Positions 20,601 through 29,189 of a stretch of DNA of 64,000 nucleotides are shown in pieces. Position 1 is the first letter of the stretch. The number at the start of each line of letters is the position of its first letter. Where the stretch lies: assembly GCF_902493215.1 (NCBI RefSeq), contig NZ_CABUOL010000016.1:19805-83804 (forward strand). The letters are read 5' to 3'. A program made the translations under genes and the position numbers. This DNA comes from an uncultured Mediterranea sp. (GTDB lineage Bacteria > Bacteroidota > Bacteroidia > Bacteroidales > Bacteroidaceae). A model generated the notes under the pieces. The model ran no database searches and was not told the origin of the DNA. It saw only the letters and a program-made list of their open reading frames with translations.

Positions 20601-20880
20601 GCGTCCTTTGGAAGATTCCAGCAAGAATACGTATACTCAGACTCGTTATTTGTCCAATGCATCTTATTTGCGTGTGAAGAATTTGCAGTTGGGATATACC
20701 CTGCCAGAGGCATGGACTGCCAAGGTCGGAATTTCTCGTTGTCGTTTGTTTGTATCGGGTGAAAACCTCTTTACCATTACTGGATTGCCCGACGGATTTG
20801 ATCCTGAAAGCTTGAATAACAGCGGTAAAAATTACCCCTTATCTAGAAATATTTCTTTCGGTCTGAATGTTAACTTTTAA
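17674..20880 (+). CDS. SusC-type TonB-dependent outer-membrane transporter
   Basis: 1068 residues from the ATG at 17674, the start that puts a signal peptide (VSLLLCLGMVSTGIANA) at the N-terminus. A carboxypeptidase-regulatory-like beta domain (about 45-120; GMVKDSNGEPVIGASVVVKG) is followed by a TonB plug (from about 125, DEVVVVGFGTQKK) and a 22-strand barrel ending in an aromatic-rich NISFGLNVNF. It imports oligosaccharides across the outer membrane with TonB energy. It lies 11 bases before the SusD gene, its surface lid. The specific glycan is not readable from sequence. Confidence 0.97.
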   Translation: MIRNFRKVSLLLCLGMVSTGIANAVPADKVSAANVVLQGQPCKGMVKDSNGEPVIGASVVVKGTSNGVITDIDGNFSLPNVERGTTIQISFVGYQMQEVVWNGTPLNITLKDDTQLLDEVVVVGFGTQKKVNLTGSVSTMNSEELTARPVTTVAQAMQGMVAGMNFSYSNGGRLDSNLNFDIHGTGTIGDGSNASPLVLIDGAEGNLNAINPADIENISVLKDASASSIYGSRAAFGVVLVTTKKGKAGKTSVSYNNNFRFTRSINMPDVADSYTYARYFNLMRANDGLAPQFSDEQLDKFQRYMAGDPTVATADPDPQNPNNWWWIGNTNTDWYDVLYGDTSFQQEHNISASGGSEKIQYYLSANYLSQEGIIAINPDKMKRYTVTSKITAELFPWLKATYNVKYIRKDFTTPSALDDESNGSLYYNMAKRWPMEPEYNPDGSMASNTLTVPLAYGGNKDRQTDYVYQQLQLVATPLENWNIYGELNYNITDEFQHTEWFKLPRTHVDGSTSWHTNRPTNYVGENSSRNNYFNTNIYSDYSFTLKDAHNFKVMAGFQAELNKYRYMWGRKDDLITENVPNIATATGKEYVDAALTHWATAGFFGRLNYDYKGRYLFEANIRYDGTSRFNRNQRWNWFPSFSAGWNLAQEAFWEPLLDYVNTFKVKGSWGELGNQNTQDLYPYILRMPFTAKGSSWLINNEKPNTSSYPGLGTSLLGWETMQSWNIGFELAMFRNRLTVGFDWFNRTTKDMVGPAPERPATLGTTPPKMNNAEMVSRGFDLEVSWRDRIGDFSYGARFILSDARQKILDYPNVDGSLSTWRVGQYLNEIWGLETLGIAKTQEEMDAYLANLPNGGVTWGNNWSAGDVMYVDRNGDGKISWGSTESDPGDAYVIGNSTPRFNFGLDLNAEWKGFDLRIFLQGTAKRDYWIGGNMYFGASGGTWNSSCFVSHLDFFTTGNEVTNEDGYFPENLDAFFPRPLEDSSKNTYTQTRYLSNASYLRVKNLQLGYTLPEAWTAKVGISRCRLFVSGENLFTITGLPDGFDPESLNNSGKNYPLSRNISFGLNVNF

Positions 20881-20891
20881 AATGAAATGAT

Positions 20892-22943
20892 ATGAAACTG
20901 AATAAATTATACATAGGGCTTTTGTGCGGTGTGGCTGCTTTCTCGTCCTGTAACGATTTCCTGGACAGAGAGCCGCTTGACGAAATCACGCCCGAAAACT
21001 TTCTTTACACAGAAGCGGATTTGGCATCATATGCCGTTGCTTTGTATCCTTTCTCGACTCATAGTGGTTGGGATATCGTTGGCATCTGGGATAATGATAA
21101 CAATACAGATAATTTGGTAGGTACTGGATATAGTACTATCTGGACTCCTGGACAATGGAGAACCCCGGAAACAGACGGTAATTGGGAATTTACGACTATT
21201 CGTAGTTGTAATTATTTCCTGAATATTGTACAGCCTCGTTATGATAACGGTGAACTTTCAGGTTCTAGTGCTGGGCATTACCTGGGTGAAGTTTATTTCC
21301 TTCGTGCTTACAATTACTTCGGTAAGTTACAAGCGTTGGGTGACTTCCCTATTATTACCGAAACGCTTGACAATGATAATGAAGTATTGATTGCTGCCAG
21401 CAAACGACAACCCCGTAATAAAGTAGCTCGTTTCATCTTGGAAGACTTGGATCGTGCTATTGCTTTGTTGTCCAACAGTCCTGATGGTGGTAAAAATCGT
21501 ATTACCAAGAATGCAGCATTGTTGTTCAAGTCGAGAGTCGCTCTGTATGAAGCTTCTTGGGAAACTTACCACAAGGGTACAGCGTTTGTTCCCGGTGGTG
21601 AAGGTTGGCCGGGCGATCGGAATGATTTGGGAGATTTCAACATTGATACAGAAATCAGTTTCTTCCTGACCGAATGCAAGGAAGCTGCCAAGCAAGTGGC
21701 CGATGCTATTCCTTTGGCTAACAATACGGCTGCCAATGTTGACTTGTGGGATAATTCTGAAGGAGATGCTCAGTATAAGATGAACAATCCTTACTATGCT
21801 CAGTTCTGTGACCAAAGTTTGGAATCTTATCCTGAAATTTTGTTGTGGAGAGCTTATAATTATGATGAATATTCAATCGGGCATTCAGCAGTCTTTTATT
21901 TGTATAATGGTGGTAATACTGGTTTTAACCGTAATTATGTGGAAACTTTCCTTTTCAGAGATGGTAAACCTATTTATGCTCATCCGGAATATACGGACAC
22001 TTCTATAAAGAATGTACGCAAGAATCGTGACAGCCGTCTGCAGTTGTTTATGATGACTCCCGGTGAAATGGTGGGATATCATGAAACAACAGGCGATCCT
22101 GTTTATTTGTCAACTCCTTTGAATTTGTTGGATGGAACGCGTAAGGCCAATACTGGTTATATGTTGCGTAAAGGATTGGGAAATGTTTATTATCGTGAAG
22201 GTAATTATGGAACGGAGGCTTGCCCTGTATTCCGTGCAACTGAAGCTTATCTGAACTATTTGGAGGCATCTTGTATTGAAAACGGTGGTAACAGCATTGA
22301 TGCAACAGCTCAGGGTTATTGGAAACAACTGAGAAAACGTGCCGGTCTGCCCGAAGACTATATGATTACGGTCGATGCAACGGTATTCCCGAGCAGCATT
22401 CAGGAAGCTGTAGCTTATAAGGACGGCCCACAGACTTTTGAAACCGACTGGGCTGTATATTCAGCAGGAAAACAGGTTTCGAAACTGTTGTATAACATTC
22501 GTCGTGAACGCCGCTGTGAATTGATAGAGGAAGGTATGCGTATGGCTGATTTGAAGCGTTGGAGAGCACTTGATCAACTCGATTATGAAAACTTCCCTGG
22601 CGAAGCTTATCGTGTATCGGGTATGAATTTATGGGAGTCGGAAGAATTGGCTGATTTTGCTGAGGGAGCACTTAAGGGTGAAGGTGAAGTAGATGGTCCT
22701 AACATTTCCGGTAAAACTAACTCAGGTAAATACCTCTGTCCTTACAGAGCTAACTCTAATCACTATTTGTATAACCGTGGTTACAAATGGTGCGAAGCCC
22801 ATTATCTGTCACCGATTGGTGTGAAGAACTTCAGACAGACAGCAAGCAATCTGGAAGACCTGAGCACTTCTGTTATCTATCAGAATCCAGGTTGGTCTAC
22901 AGAAGTGGATACTCCTCCTATTGGTGTACCTGCTCAAAACTAA
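20892..22943 (+). CDS. SusD/RagB-type surface glycan-binding lipoprotein
   Basis: 683 residues, longer than the usual 500-600. It has a lipoprotein signal with Cys near residue 20 (AAFSSCNDFLD), the DREPLDEITPENF opening typical of SusD proteins, and TPR-like helices (EVYFLRAYNYF). A conserved RRERRCELIEEGMRMADLKRW stretch lies in the C-terminal half. It binds the substrate at the cell surface and closes over the SusC barrel. A strong hairpin follows the gene at 22971-23020, before the sulfatase genes. Confidence 0.96.
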   Translation: MKLNKLYIGLLCGVAAFSSCNDFLDREPLDEITPENFLYTEADLASYAVALYPFSTHSGWDIVGIWDNDNNTDNLVGTGYSTIWTPGQWRTPETDGNWEFTTIRSCNYFLNIVQPRYDNGELSGSSAGHYLGEVYFLRAYNYFGKLQALGDFPIITETLDNDNEVLIAASKRQPRNKVARFILEDLDRAIALLSNSPDGGKNRITKNAALLFKSRVALYEASWETYHKGTAFVPGGEGWPGDRNDLGDFNIDTEISFFLTECKEAAKQVADAIPLANNTAANVDLWDNSEGDAQYKMNNPYYAQFCDQSLESYPEILLWRAYNYDEYSIGHSAVFYLYNGGNTGFNRNYVETFLFRDGKPIYAHPEYTDTSIKNVRKNRDSRLQLFMMTPGEMVGYHETTGDPVYLSTPLNLLDGTRKANTGYMLRKGLGNVYYREGNYGTEACPVFRATEAYLNYLEASCIENGGNSIDATAQGYWKQLRKRAGLPEDYMITVDATVFPSSIQEAVAYKDGPQTFETDWAVYSAGKQVSKLLYNIRRERRCELIEEGMRMADLKRWRALDQLDYENFPGEAYRVSGMNLWESEELADFAEGALKGEGEVDGPNISGKTNSGKYLCPYRANSNHYLYNRGYKWCEAHYLSPIGVKNFRQTASNLEDLSTSVIYQNPGWSTEVDTPPIGVPAQN

Positions 22944-22970
22944 AAATAGATTTTTAAATTCATATAGCAT

Positions 22971-23020
22971 CCTAAAGGTCCCGATGGATTTTTTGAATAT
23001 TCTATCGGGACCATCTTAGG
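22971..23020 (+). promoter_or_regulatory. Large hairpin between susD and the sulfatase genes
   Basis: CCTAA and GGTCCCGAT on the left pair with ATCGGGACC and TTAGG on the right, giving about 14 bp of stem with a small bulge and an 18-base loop. No U-tract follows, so it is more likely a stability or attenuation element than a full terminator. It could account for higher expression of SusC/SusD than of the downstream enzymes. Confidence 0.6.
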
Positions 23021-23206
23021 GTCTCAGTTTACAATAGGTATAGGTAAAAAGGCAAGGATTGTTTGCTGTAGTTCAAAAGAAATCTTGAAGAACTTCGCAA
23101 GCAATCCTTTTTAATTTCAGTCAGAAAGGACTGTTTGTTTTTTTGCAGGCCTTTTTGTGAGGATAAAATGGTTTATTTTTATTATATTTGGCAATTAAAT
23201 TCAGAA

Positions 23207-24778
23207 ATGATGAACAAACTTTTATTTTCTGCTTTTTTTTCGTGCGGTATCGTTCCGGTAGCGGCTCAACATACTACCACTCCTAACATTGTGCTTATTT
23301 TGTGTGATGACATGGGATTTTCGGATATAGGATGCTATGGTAGCGAAATCCAGACTCCCAATATTGATAAACTGGCTGCGGAAGGTGTCCGTTTCAGCCA
23401 ATTCAAGAACACGGGACGTAGTTGTCCAAGCCGGGCTGCACTGCTCACTGGCCGATATCAGCATGAAGTGGGAATGGGCTGGATGGCCGAGGTGGACGAA
23501 CATCGGCCGGGGTATCGCGGCCAGATTGACAAGGCTTATCCTACCATAGCCGAGGTAATGAAGGCTGGCGGATATCGTACGTATATGAGTGGAAAATGGC
23601 ATGTGACGACTACCGGTGCTTACGATTCACCTAACGGTAGCTATCCTGTGCAGCGCGGATTTGACCGTTATTATGGTTGCCTGCATGGTGGTGGCAGCTA
23701 TTATAAGCCTGAACCATTGTACAATGATCTGGAACGGATTACAACGGTTCCGGATGATTATTACTATACACGGGCCATTACCGATTCGGCCGTATGTTTT
23801 GTAAGCCGGCATGATCCTGCTCAACCCATGTTTCTTTATGTGGCCCATTATGCTCCGCATCTGCCTCTACAGGCTCCGGCTGAAGCTGTAGAGAAGTGTA
23901 TGGATCGTTATAAAGTGGGGTATGACGTTTTGCGTCGTCGGCGTTTTGAAAAGCAGAAAGAAATGGGGTTGATTTCAGACAATATGGAATTGCCGATTTT
24001 CAATAAAGAATTTGGTGGCAGGCGACCGCGTTGGGAAGAACTTACTTCTGAACAACAGAAGCAATGGACGAAAGATATGGCTACCTATGCAGCCATGATA
24101 GAGATTATGGATGAGGGTATCGGCAAACTGGTGGAAGCCATCAAACGGAAAGGTATGTATGAGAATACGGTATTTCTGTTTCTCAGTGACAATGGCGCTA
24201 CAGACGAGGGCGGTTATCTGGGACAATTGATGTCCGACTTGTCTAATACGCCGTATCGGAGTTACAAGAAGTGGGTCTTTCAAGGTGGTACCAGTACACC
24301 GTTTATTCTGACTTATGGTGATAAAGACAAAAATAAGATGAAAGGTCAGATTTGTCGGCAGCCGGCACATATTATTGACATTCTGCCTACCTGTATGGAT
24401 TTGGGGGGAGCTGATTATCCTGAAAGTTTTCAGCATGCCGATTTGCCGGGATGTAGTCTGCTCCCGGCTGCGGAAGGAAAGCCGGTAGAAGCGAGGACAC
24501 TCTATTTTGAACATCAGAGTTCGTGTGCTATTATTGATGGTAATTGGAAACTGGTGAAAGCCAACCGAAAAGAAGCCTGGGAACTGATAGATCTGGCTAC
24601 TGATCCGTTTGAAACGAATGATTTGGCCGGTAAATATCCTGATAAAGTAGAAGAACTGGAAACAAAGTGGATAGAATGGGCCAATACGCATAAAGTTTTT
24701 CCTCTGGAAGATAAGACTTGGACGGAAAGACTGAATTTCTATAAACAGAAGAATCCCGATCAGAGTGGTGAGGATTAA
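23207..24778 (+). CDS. Type I (formylglycine) sulfatase, Ser-type, periplasmic
   Basis: 523 residues from ATG 23207; ATG 23210 is equally possible. A signal peptide ends at AVAAQ (the PVAAQ region, about 21). N-terminal metal ligands are in ILCDDMGFSD. The activation motif reads S-C-P-S-R followed by AALLTG, so the residue converted to formylglycine is a Ser, and an anaerobic sulfatase-maturating enzyme would be needed. Further hallmarks are SGKWHV and FLSDNGATDEGG. Family S1 sulfatases of this kind remove sulfate from sugars in mucins, N-glycans or glycosaminoglycans; the sulfated position is unknown. A TATATTTG -7-like box at 23183-23190 lacks a well-spaced -33 box. Confidence 0.93.
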   Translation: MMNKLLFSAFFSCGIVPVAAQHTTTPNIVLILCDDMGFSDIGCYGSEIQTPNIDKLAAEGVRFSQFKNTGRSCPSRAALLTGRYQHEVGMGWMAEVDEHRPGYRGQIDKAYPTIAEVMKAGGYRTYMSGKWHVTTTGAYDSPNGSYPVQRGFDRYYGCLHGGGSYYKPEPLYNDLERITTVPDDYYYTRAITDSAVCFVSRHDPAQPMFLYVAHYAPHLPLQAPAEAVEKCMDRYKVGYDVLRRRRFEKQKEMGLISDNMELPIFNKEFGGRRPRWEELTSEQQKQWTKDMATYAAMIEIMDEGIGKLVEAIKRKGMYENTVFLFLSDNGATDEGGYLGQLMSDLSNTPYRSYKKWVFQGGTSTPFILTYGDKDKNKMKGQICRQPAHIIDILPTCMDLGGADYPESFQHADLPGCSLLPAAEGKPVEARTLYFEHQSSCAIIDGNWKLVKANRKEAWELIDLATDPFETNDLAGKYPDKVEELETKWIEWANTHKVFPLEDKTWTERLNFYKQKNPDQSGED

Positions 24779-24822
24779 TGGAATAAATAAAAATGGATAA
24801 GTTTAAAGAAAGGATATTTTTT

Positions 24823-26385
24823 ATGGAAAGATATTTTACACCTTTGTGCGCATGCGGGCTGATGGGAATACTTTCGGGGTGTACCCAACAGGCAGAACGC
24901 CCTAATATTATTATGTTTTTGGTAGATGACATGGGATGGCAGGATACTTCTGTACCTTTTTATGGTGACGAGGTCTCATTGCTGAACAAACGCTATCATA
25001 CGCCGAATATGGAGCGGATGGCGCGGATGGGGGTCCGGTTTACGCAAGCTTATGCCTGTGCAATTTCTTCGCCAACCCGGTGCAGCCTGATGTCGGGAAT
25101 GAATGCGGCACGCCATCGAGTTACCAATTGGACATTGGAACTGGATCAGAAAACCGACCAGACCAGTGAAGTGTTGGAGCTACCGGAGTGGAATTACAAT
25201 GGTATACAACCGGCTGCGATGGAGGGGAAAATCAACAACATCGCGGCCATCACTCCACTGCCGCAGATTTTGAAGGACAACGGTTACTATACTATCCATT
25301 GTGGCAAGGCTCACTTCGGGGCTCGAACAACTCCGGGAGAAAATCCGAAAAACATGGGTTTTGATGTCAACATAGCTGGAGGTGCCAATGGGGCTCCGGG
25401 CAGTTACCTTGGTACTCGTAATTTTGGTGAAGGCTCCCGATTTGCTGTGTCGGGGCTGGAAAAATATCATGGCAAGGATATTTTTCTGACAGAAGCCCTG
25501 ACGCAGGAAGCTATAGCCGAAATGAAGAAAGCGGTAGATGCCCGACAACCTTTCTATCTGTATATGTCGCACTATGCTGTACATACTCCCATCGAAGATG
25601 ACAAACGCTTCAGCGACAATTATCGGGGAAAATATGATGAACAGCTGAAGGCTGCACTTGGCGAAAAGGAAGCCAAGTATGCGGCACTGGTCGAAGGCAT
25701 GGACAAGAGCCTGGGGGATATCATGGACTATCTGGAAAGTGTACCGGGATTGGCGCAGAATACCATTATTCTTTTTATGTCGGACAACGGAGGGCAGGCA
25801 TTGGGATATTGTCGGGAAGGAGTGCCCAATCGTGACCCGAACTATCCGGCCCGAGCAGGAAAGGGGTCAGCCCTGATGGGAGGTGTACGTGAACCGATGA
25901 TGGTTTATTGGCCGGATGTGACAAAAGCGGGAAGCAGTTGTGAACAGAAGGTGATTATTGAAGATTTCTTTCCGACCATTCTCGAAATGGCGGGGATACA
26001 AAATTACGAGACTGTACAGACCGTGGATGGGAAGAGCTTTGTCGGATTGCTGAGAAATCCTGAAAAGGTGGATGCGGACAAAGCATTGGTGTGGCATTTC
26101 CCTAATTTGTGGGGCGAAACACAGGAGATTGCCGAAGGTTACGGAGCTTATTCGTCCATTCTGAAAGGAGATTATCATCTCATCTATCATTGGGAAAACG
26201 GACTTACGGAGCTTTACGACGTGAAGAATGATATTTCGGAACAGAACAACCTGGCAGGCGATATGCCGGAAAAGGTTCGTGAACTTTCGGGTGAACTGAC
26301 CGATTATCTGAAGGCTAGAAATGCTCAACGGCCTTCGCTGAAAGCGACCCATGAGATGTTGCCCTATCCCGACGGTTCAAAATAG
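24823..26385 (+). CDS. Type I sulfatase, Ser-type, lipoprotein
   Basis: 520 residues from ATG 24823. I prefer it to 24793 because it directly gives a lipoprotein signal with lipobox ILSGC and is preceded by AAGAAAGGA. Metal ligands lie in FLVDDMGWQD. The activation motif is S-S-P-T-R, again Ser-type. Other hallmarks are HCGKAHFGA and FMSDNGGQALG. Its lipid anchor suggests it acts at the membrane surface, while the neighbouring sulfatase is soluble, so the two probably act on different sulfate esters or at different stages. It lies about 45 bases after the first sulfatase gene. Confidence 0.92.
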   Translation: MERYFTPLCACGLMGILSGCTQQAERPNIIMFLVDDMGWQDTSVPFYGDEVSLLNKRYHTPNMERMARMGVRFTQAYACAISSPTRCSLMSGMNAARHRVTNWTLELDQKTDQTSEVLELPEWNYNGIQPAAMEGKINNIAAITPLPQILKDNGYYTIHCGKAHFGARTTPGENPKNMGFDVNIAGGANGAPGSYLGTRNFGEGSRFAVSGLEKYHGKDIFLTEALTQEAIAEMKKAVDARQPFYLYMSHYAVHTPIEDDKRFSDNYRGKYDEQLKAALGEKEAKYAALVEGMDKSLGDIMDYLESVPGLAQNTIILFMSDNGGQALGYCREGVPNRDPNYPARAGKGSALMGGVREPMMVYWPDVTKAGSSCEQKVIIEDFFPTILEMAGIQNYETVQTVDGKSFVGLLRNPEKVDADKALVWHFPNLWGETQEIAEGYGAYSSILKGDYHLIYHWENGLTELYDVKNDISEQNNLAGDMPEKVRELSGELTDYLKARNAQRPSLKATHEMLPYPDGSK

Positions 26386-26418
26386 AATTATTCATGTTTA
26401 ATTATTATATGTAATTTG

Positions 26419-28986
26419 ATGCGTATGAAAAAAATCAAAAGAACTTTGCCCGTACTGCTGGCTTCGATGCTGATATGCGGAGGACTGGCAGCACAAGAAA
26501 ATGATTTCGACCTGAGCTCACAACGGTCGGAGTCGCAGGAAGTCAATCGGGTACCGGGTCAGGCCTTGGATCATCATGGCCTGATTATCAATCCGACTCC
26601 TCATTCTCTGCAACGGATTGAAGGAAAGGTACTTGATATCAGCCGAGGATTCCGCCTGAAAGGGAAACAGAGCGGTATGGCCAGTGAAATGGACTTTCTC
26701 ACCATTGGTAAGAAAGGGGCTGATTTGCGGATTGATTTCGGTATTGTACAGGCGAATAAGAAGGGGGTGAAACCGGTATCGGGTGCCTACGAGTTGGTGA
26801 TTGACAGCAAAGGTGTTCGTATTACGGGTTATGATGAAAAGGGAGCTTTCTATGGCTTGCAGACCTTGCGGGCTGTTATGGAAAGCCCGGTCTCGGCCGA
26901 TGGAAAGTTGCCTTGCCTCACGGTGAACGATTATCCCGACCTGCCTTATCGTGGTGTGGTAGAAGGATTTTATGGTACACCATGGTCGCATGAAGTTCGT
27001 TTGTCGCTCATCGATTTTTATGGAAAGTTCAAGATGAACTACTATCTGTACGGTCCGAAAGATGACCCGTATCACAGTTGCCCGAACTGGCGCCAGCCTT
27101 ATCCGGAGAAAGAAGCGGCCAACATCCGTGAACTGGTGGAGGCCTGTAACCGTAACCGGGTGGACTTTGTATGGGCCATTCACCCGGGACAGGATATCAA
27201 ATGGAATGAAGAAGATTACCAAAATCTGGTAAACAAGTTCAATTGGATGTACGATTTGGGTGTCCGTTTTTTTGCCATCTTCTTTGATGATATCTCCGGC
27301 GAAGGAACAAACCCGAACAAACAGACAGCTTTGTTGAACCGGCTGCATGAAGACTTTGTGAAGGTGAAGGAAGGGGTATCTCCGCTCATTGTCTGCCCCA
27401 CCGATTATTCGAAGCTGTGGGCCAATCCTACTCCGAAGGGAAGTCTGGCCATTTATGGCAAGACACTCGATCCTTCCATCAATGTATTCTGGACGGGCGA
27501 TGTGGTGTGCAGCGACCTGACTCGCGAGACAATGGACTGGGTAAATTCTCGCATCCGGCGTCCGGCACTTTACTGGTGGAATTTCCCGGTAACCGATTAT
27601 GCCCGCCATATCATCATGCAGGGACCTACTTACGGATTGGACACTACGCTGACCGATAAGGAAGTGTGTGGACTTATCAGCAATCCGATGGAGCATGGTG
27701 AAGCCTCCAAGCTCGCTTTGTACAGTGTGGCCGATTATGGTTGGAACATTGCCGGTTACAATGCCATCGACAGCTGGGAACGCGGTTTGGCCGAGCTGGC
27801 TCCTGAAGTGAAGGATGCTTACCGGACGTTTGCCATCCATTCGTGTGACACCGAAACCGGTTACCGTCGTGCCGAATCGTGGGAAACGAAGACATTCCGT
27901 ATGGGAGATACCTATACGCAGGCTGACTACGATGCCTTGCTGCGGGAGTTTGAGAAAGTGGAGAAAACGCCGGCAGTGATGGAGGCTGAATGTAAAAATC
28001 AGTTGCTTATGGACGAACTTCGACCCTGGCTGGTGGAATTCGGAAAATTGGGTACACGTGGAAAGAAAGCGTTGCAGTTGATGAATCTCTATAAGACTGG
28101 TAATTCGGTGGACTTTTGGGCTACCTATATTGACAACCTGATGACACCCGAGGATTTGAAGGCCTACAATGAACACAAGATGGGCACAATGAAGCTCCAG
28201 CCCTTCTATGAACATGCAATGGACGACTTGCTGGGAGCATTTTACATCCGCGAAGCCGGAAAGAAACCGGCTACCTGCCGGGCTATCGGTTCGTTTCCTA
28301 CGCTGGCTACAACACAGAGCAAACTGATGTTCGACAATGATACGACGACCTATTATACTTCGGGCACCTCGCAGAACGACCAAAGTTGGATAGGAGTGGA
28401 TTTGGGGCAGGTGAAGCCGGTATGGGAAGTGTTTATTCTGCAAGGACGAAATTCGAAGGACGATGTGGATTATTTTGACCGTGCCCTACTGGAGTATTCG
28501 GTGGACGGAAAGGCTTGGACAGCCCTGTCCGATACGCTGGAGAAACAATATATTGTCCGTTGGACCGGTACTCCTGTGGAGGCCCGTTACCTGCGTTTGA
28601 AGAAACTCCATACGTCCAAAACCAATTGGGCGGCTATCCGTTCGTTTGAGGTAAATCCGGTGCGCGAAGAAAAACTGGGCTTTACGGTAGAATCTGAACG
28701 AAAGCCGGATGCTTTGCTCGCATTCGACGAATTGCCGGCCACTTCGTTTGTCAACGAAGGTCTGCTGGCATTTACGTTGCCGGAAGGAACTACTGCTTGC
28801 ACGCTACTGATGCGTCCTGTCAAAGGTGCTTCTTATGCGAAGCTTCGTCAGCTGGATGCCGATGGAAAGGTCCTTTCCGATTCGGTTTTGAGTGGTCCTT
28901 ATGTCCGTATGGAGAGAGCGGAAGGATGTGTCCGGATAGAGATTGAAGGCCGCGTAGAATTGTTTGAAGTCATTTTCCTTAAGTAA
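26419..28986 (+). CDS. GH84 beta-N-acetylglucosaminidase with C-terminal F5/8-type domain
   Basis: About 855 residues (ATG 26419, or 26425). A signal peptide ends at GGLAAQ. An N-terminal GH20b/GH84-like domain (about 55-170) is followed by the catalytic barrel opening YRGVVEGFYGTPW (about 178). The adjacent catalytic Asp pair is in FFDDI (about 290-291), as in the characterised Bacteroides GH84 enzyme. A helical region and a discoidin-like carbohydrate-binding domain (about 665-800) follow. The enzyme removes beta-linked GlcNAc by substrate-assisted catalysis. Along with the GH20 gene downstream it gives the locus two different hexosaminidases. Confidence 0.93.
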   Translation: MRMKKIKRTLPVLLASMLICGGLAAQENDFDLSSQRSESQEVNRVPGQALDHHGLIINPTPHSLQRIEGKVLDISRGFRLKGKQSGMASEMDFLTIGKKGADLRIDFGIVQANKKGVKPVSGAYELVIDSKGVRITGYDEKGAFYGLQTLRAVMESPVSADGKLPCLTVNDYPDLPYRGVVEGFYGTPWSHEVRLSLIDFYGKFKMNYYLYGPKDDPYHSCPNWRQPYPEKEAANIRELVEACNRNRVDFVWAIHPGQDIKWNEEDYQNLVNKFNWMYDLGVRFFAIFFDDISGEGTNPNKQTALLNRLHEDFVKVKEGVSPLIVCPTDYSKLWANPTPKGSLAIYGKTLDPSINVFWTGDVVCSDLTRETMDWVNSRIRRPALYWWNFPVTDYARHIIMQGPTYGLDTTLTDKEVCGLISNPMEHGEASKLALYSVADYGWNIAGYNAIDSWERGLAELAPEVKDAYRTFAIHSCDTETGYRRAESWETKTFRMGDTYTQADYDALLREFEKVEKTPAVMEAECKNQLLMDELRPWLVEFGKLGTRGKKALQLMNLYKTGNSVDFWATYIDNLMTPEDLKAYNEHKMGTMKLQPFYEHAMDDLLGAFYIREAGKKPATCRAIGSFPTLATTQSKLMFDNDTTTYYTSGTSQNDQSWIGVDLGQVKPVWEVFILQGRNSKDDVDYFDRALLEYSVDGKAWTALSDTLEKQYIVRWTGTPVEARYLRLKKLHTSKTNWAAIRSFEVNPVREEKLGFTVESERKPDALLAFDELPATSFVNEGLLAFTLPEGTTACTLLMRPVKGASYAKLRQLDADGKVLSDSVLSGPYVRMERAEGCVRIEIEGRVELFEVIFLK

Positions 28987-29189
28987 TATTTATTTAACGG
29001 AACACTTGTTCGAAAGAGAGTGTGTCAGCGTGGAAATCAGCTTGTTGTCTCTTTTCCCGTTTGGCTCACTCTCTCTTTGTGTGATAAAAACTGGTTTGAT
29101 TTTACGCTGCTCTGATGGTGAAATTCAATTTTTTTTAGTAATTTAGGCCGCTAAAGAGTGAAGTGTATATTTATTTAATTATTATAACC

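Noticed and set aside
26518..28443. A 641-codon open frame on the minus strand across the GH84 gene, with similar long frames opposite the GH20 and GH92 genes.
   Set aside because: They are antisense shadows of genes with clear domains. Their translations are rich in His, Arg and Gln without domain motifs, and they lack promoters.
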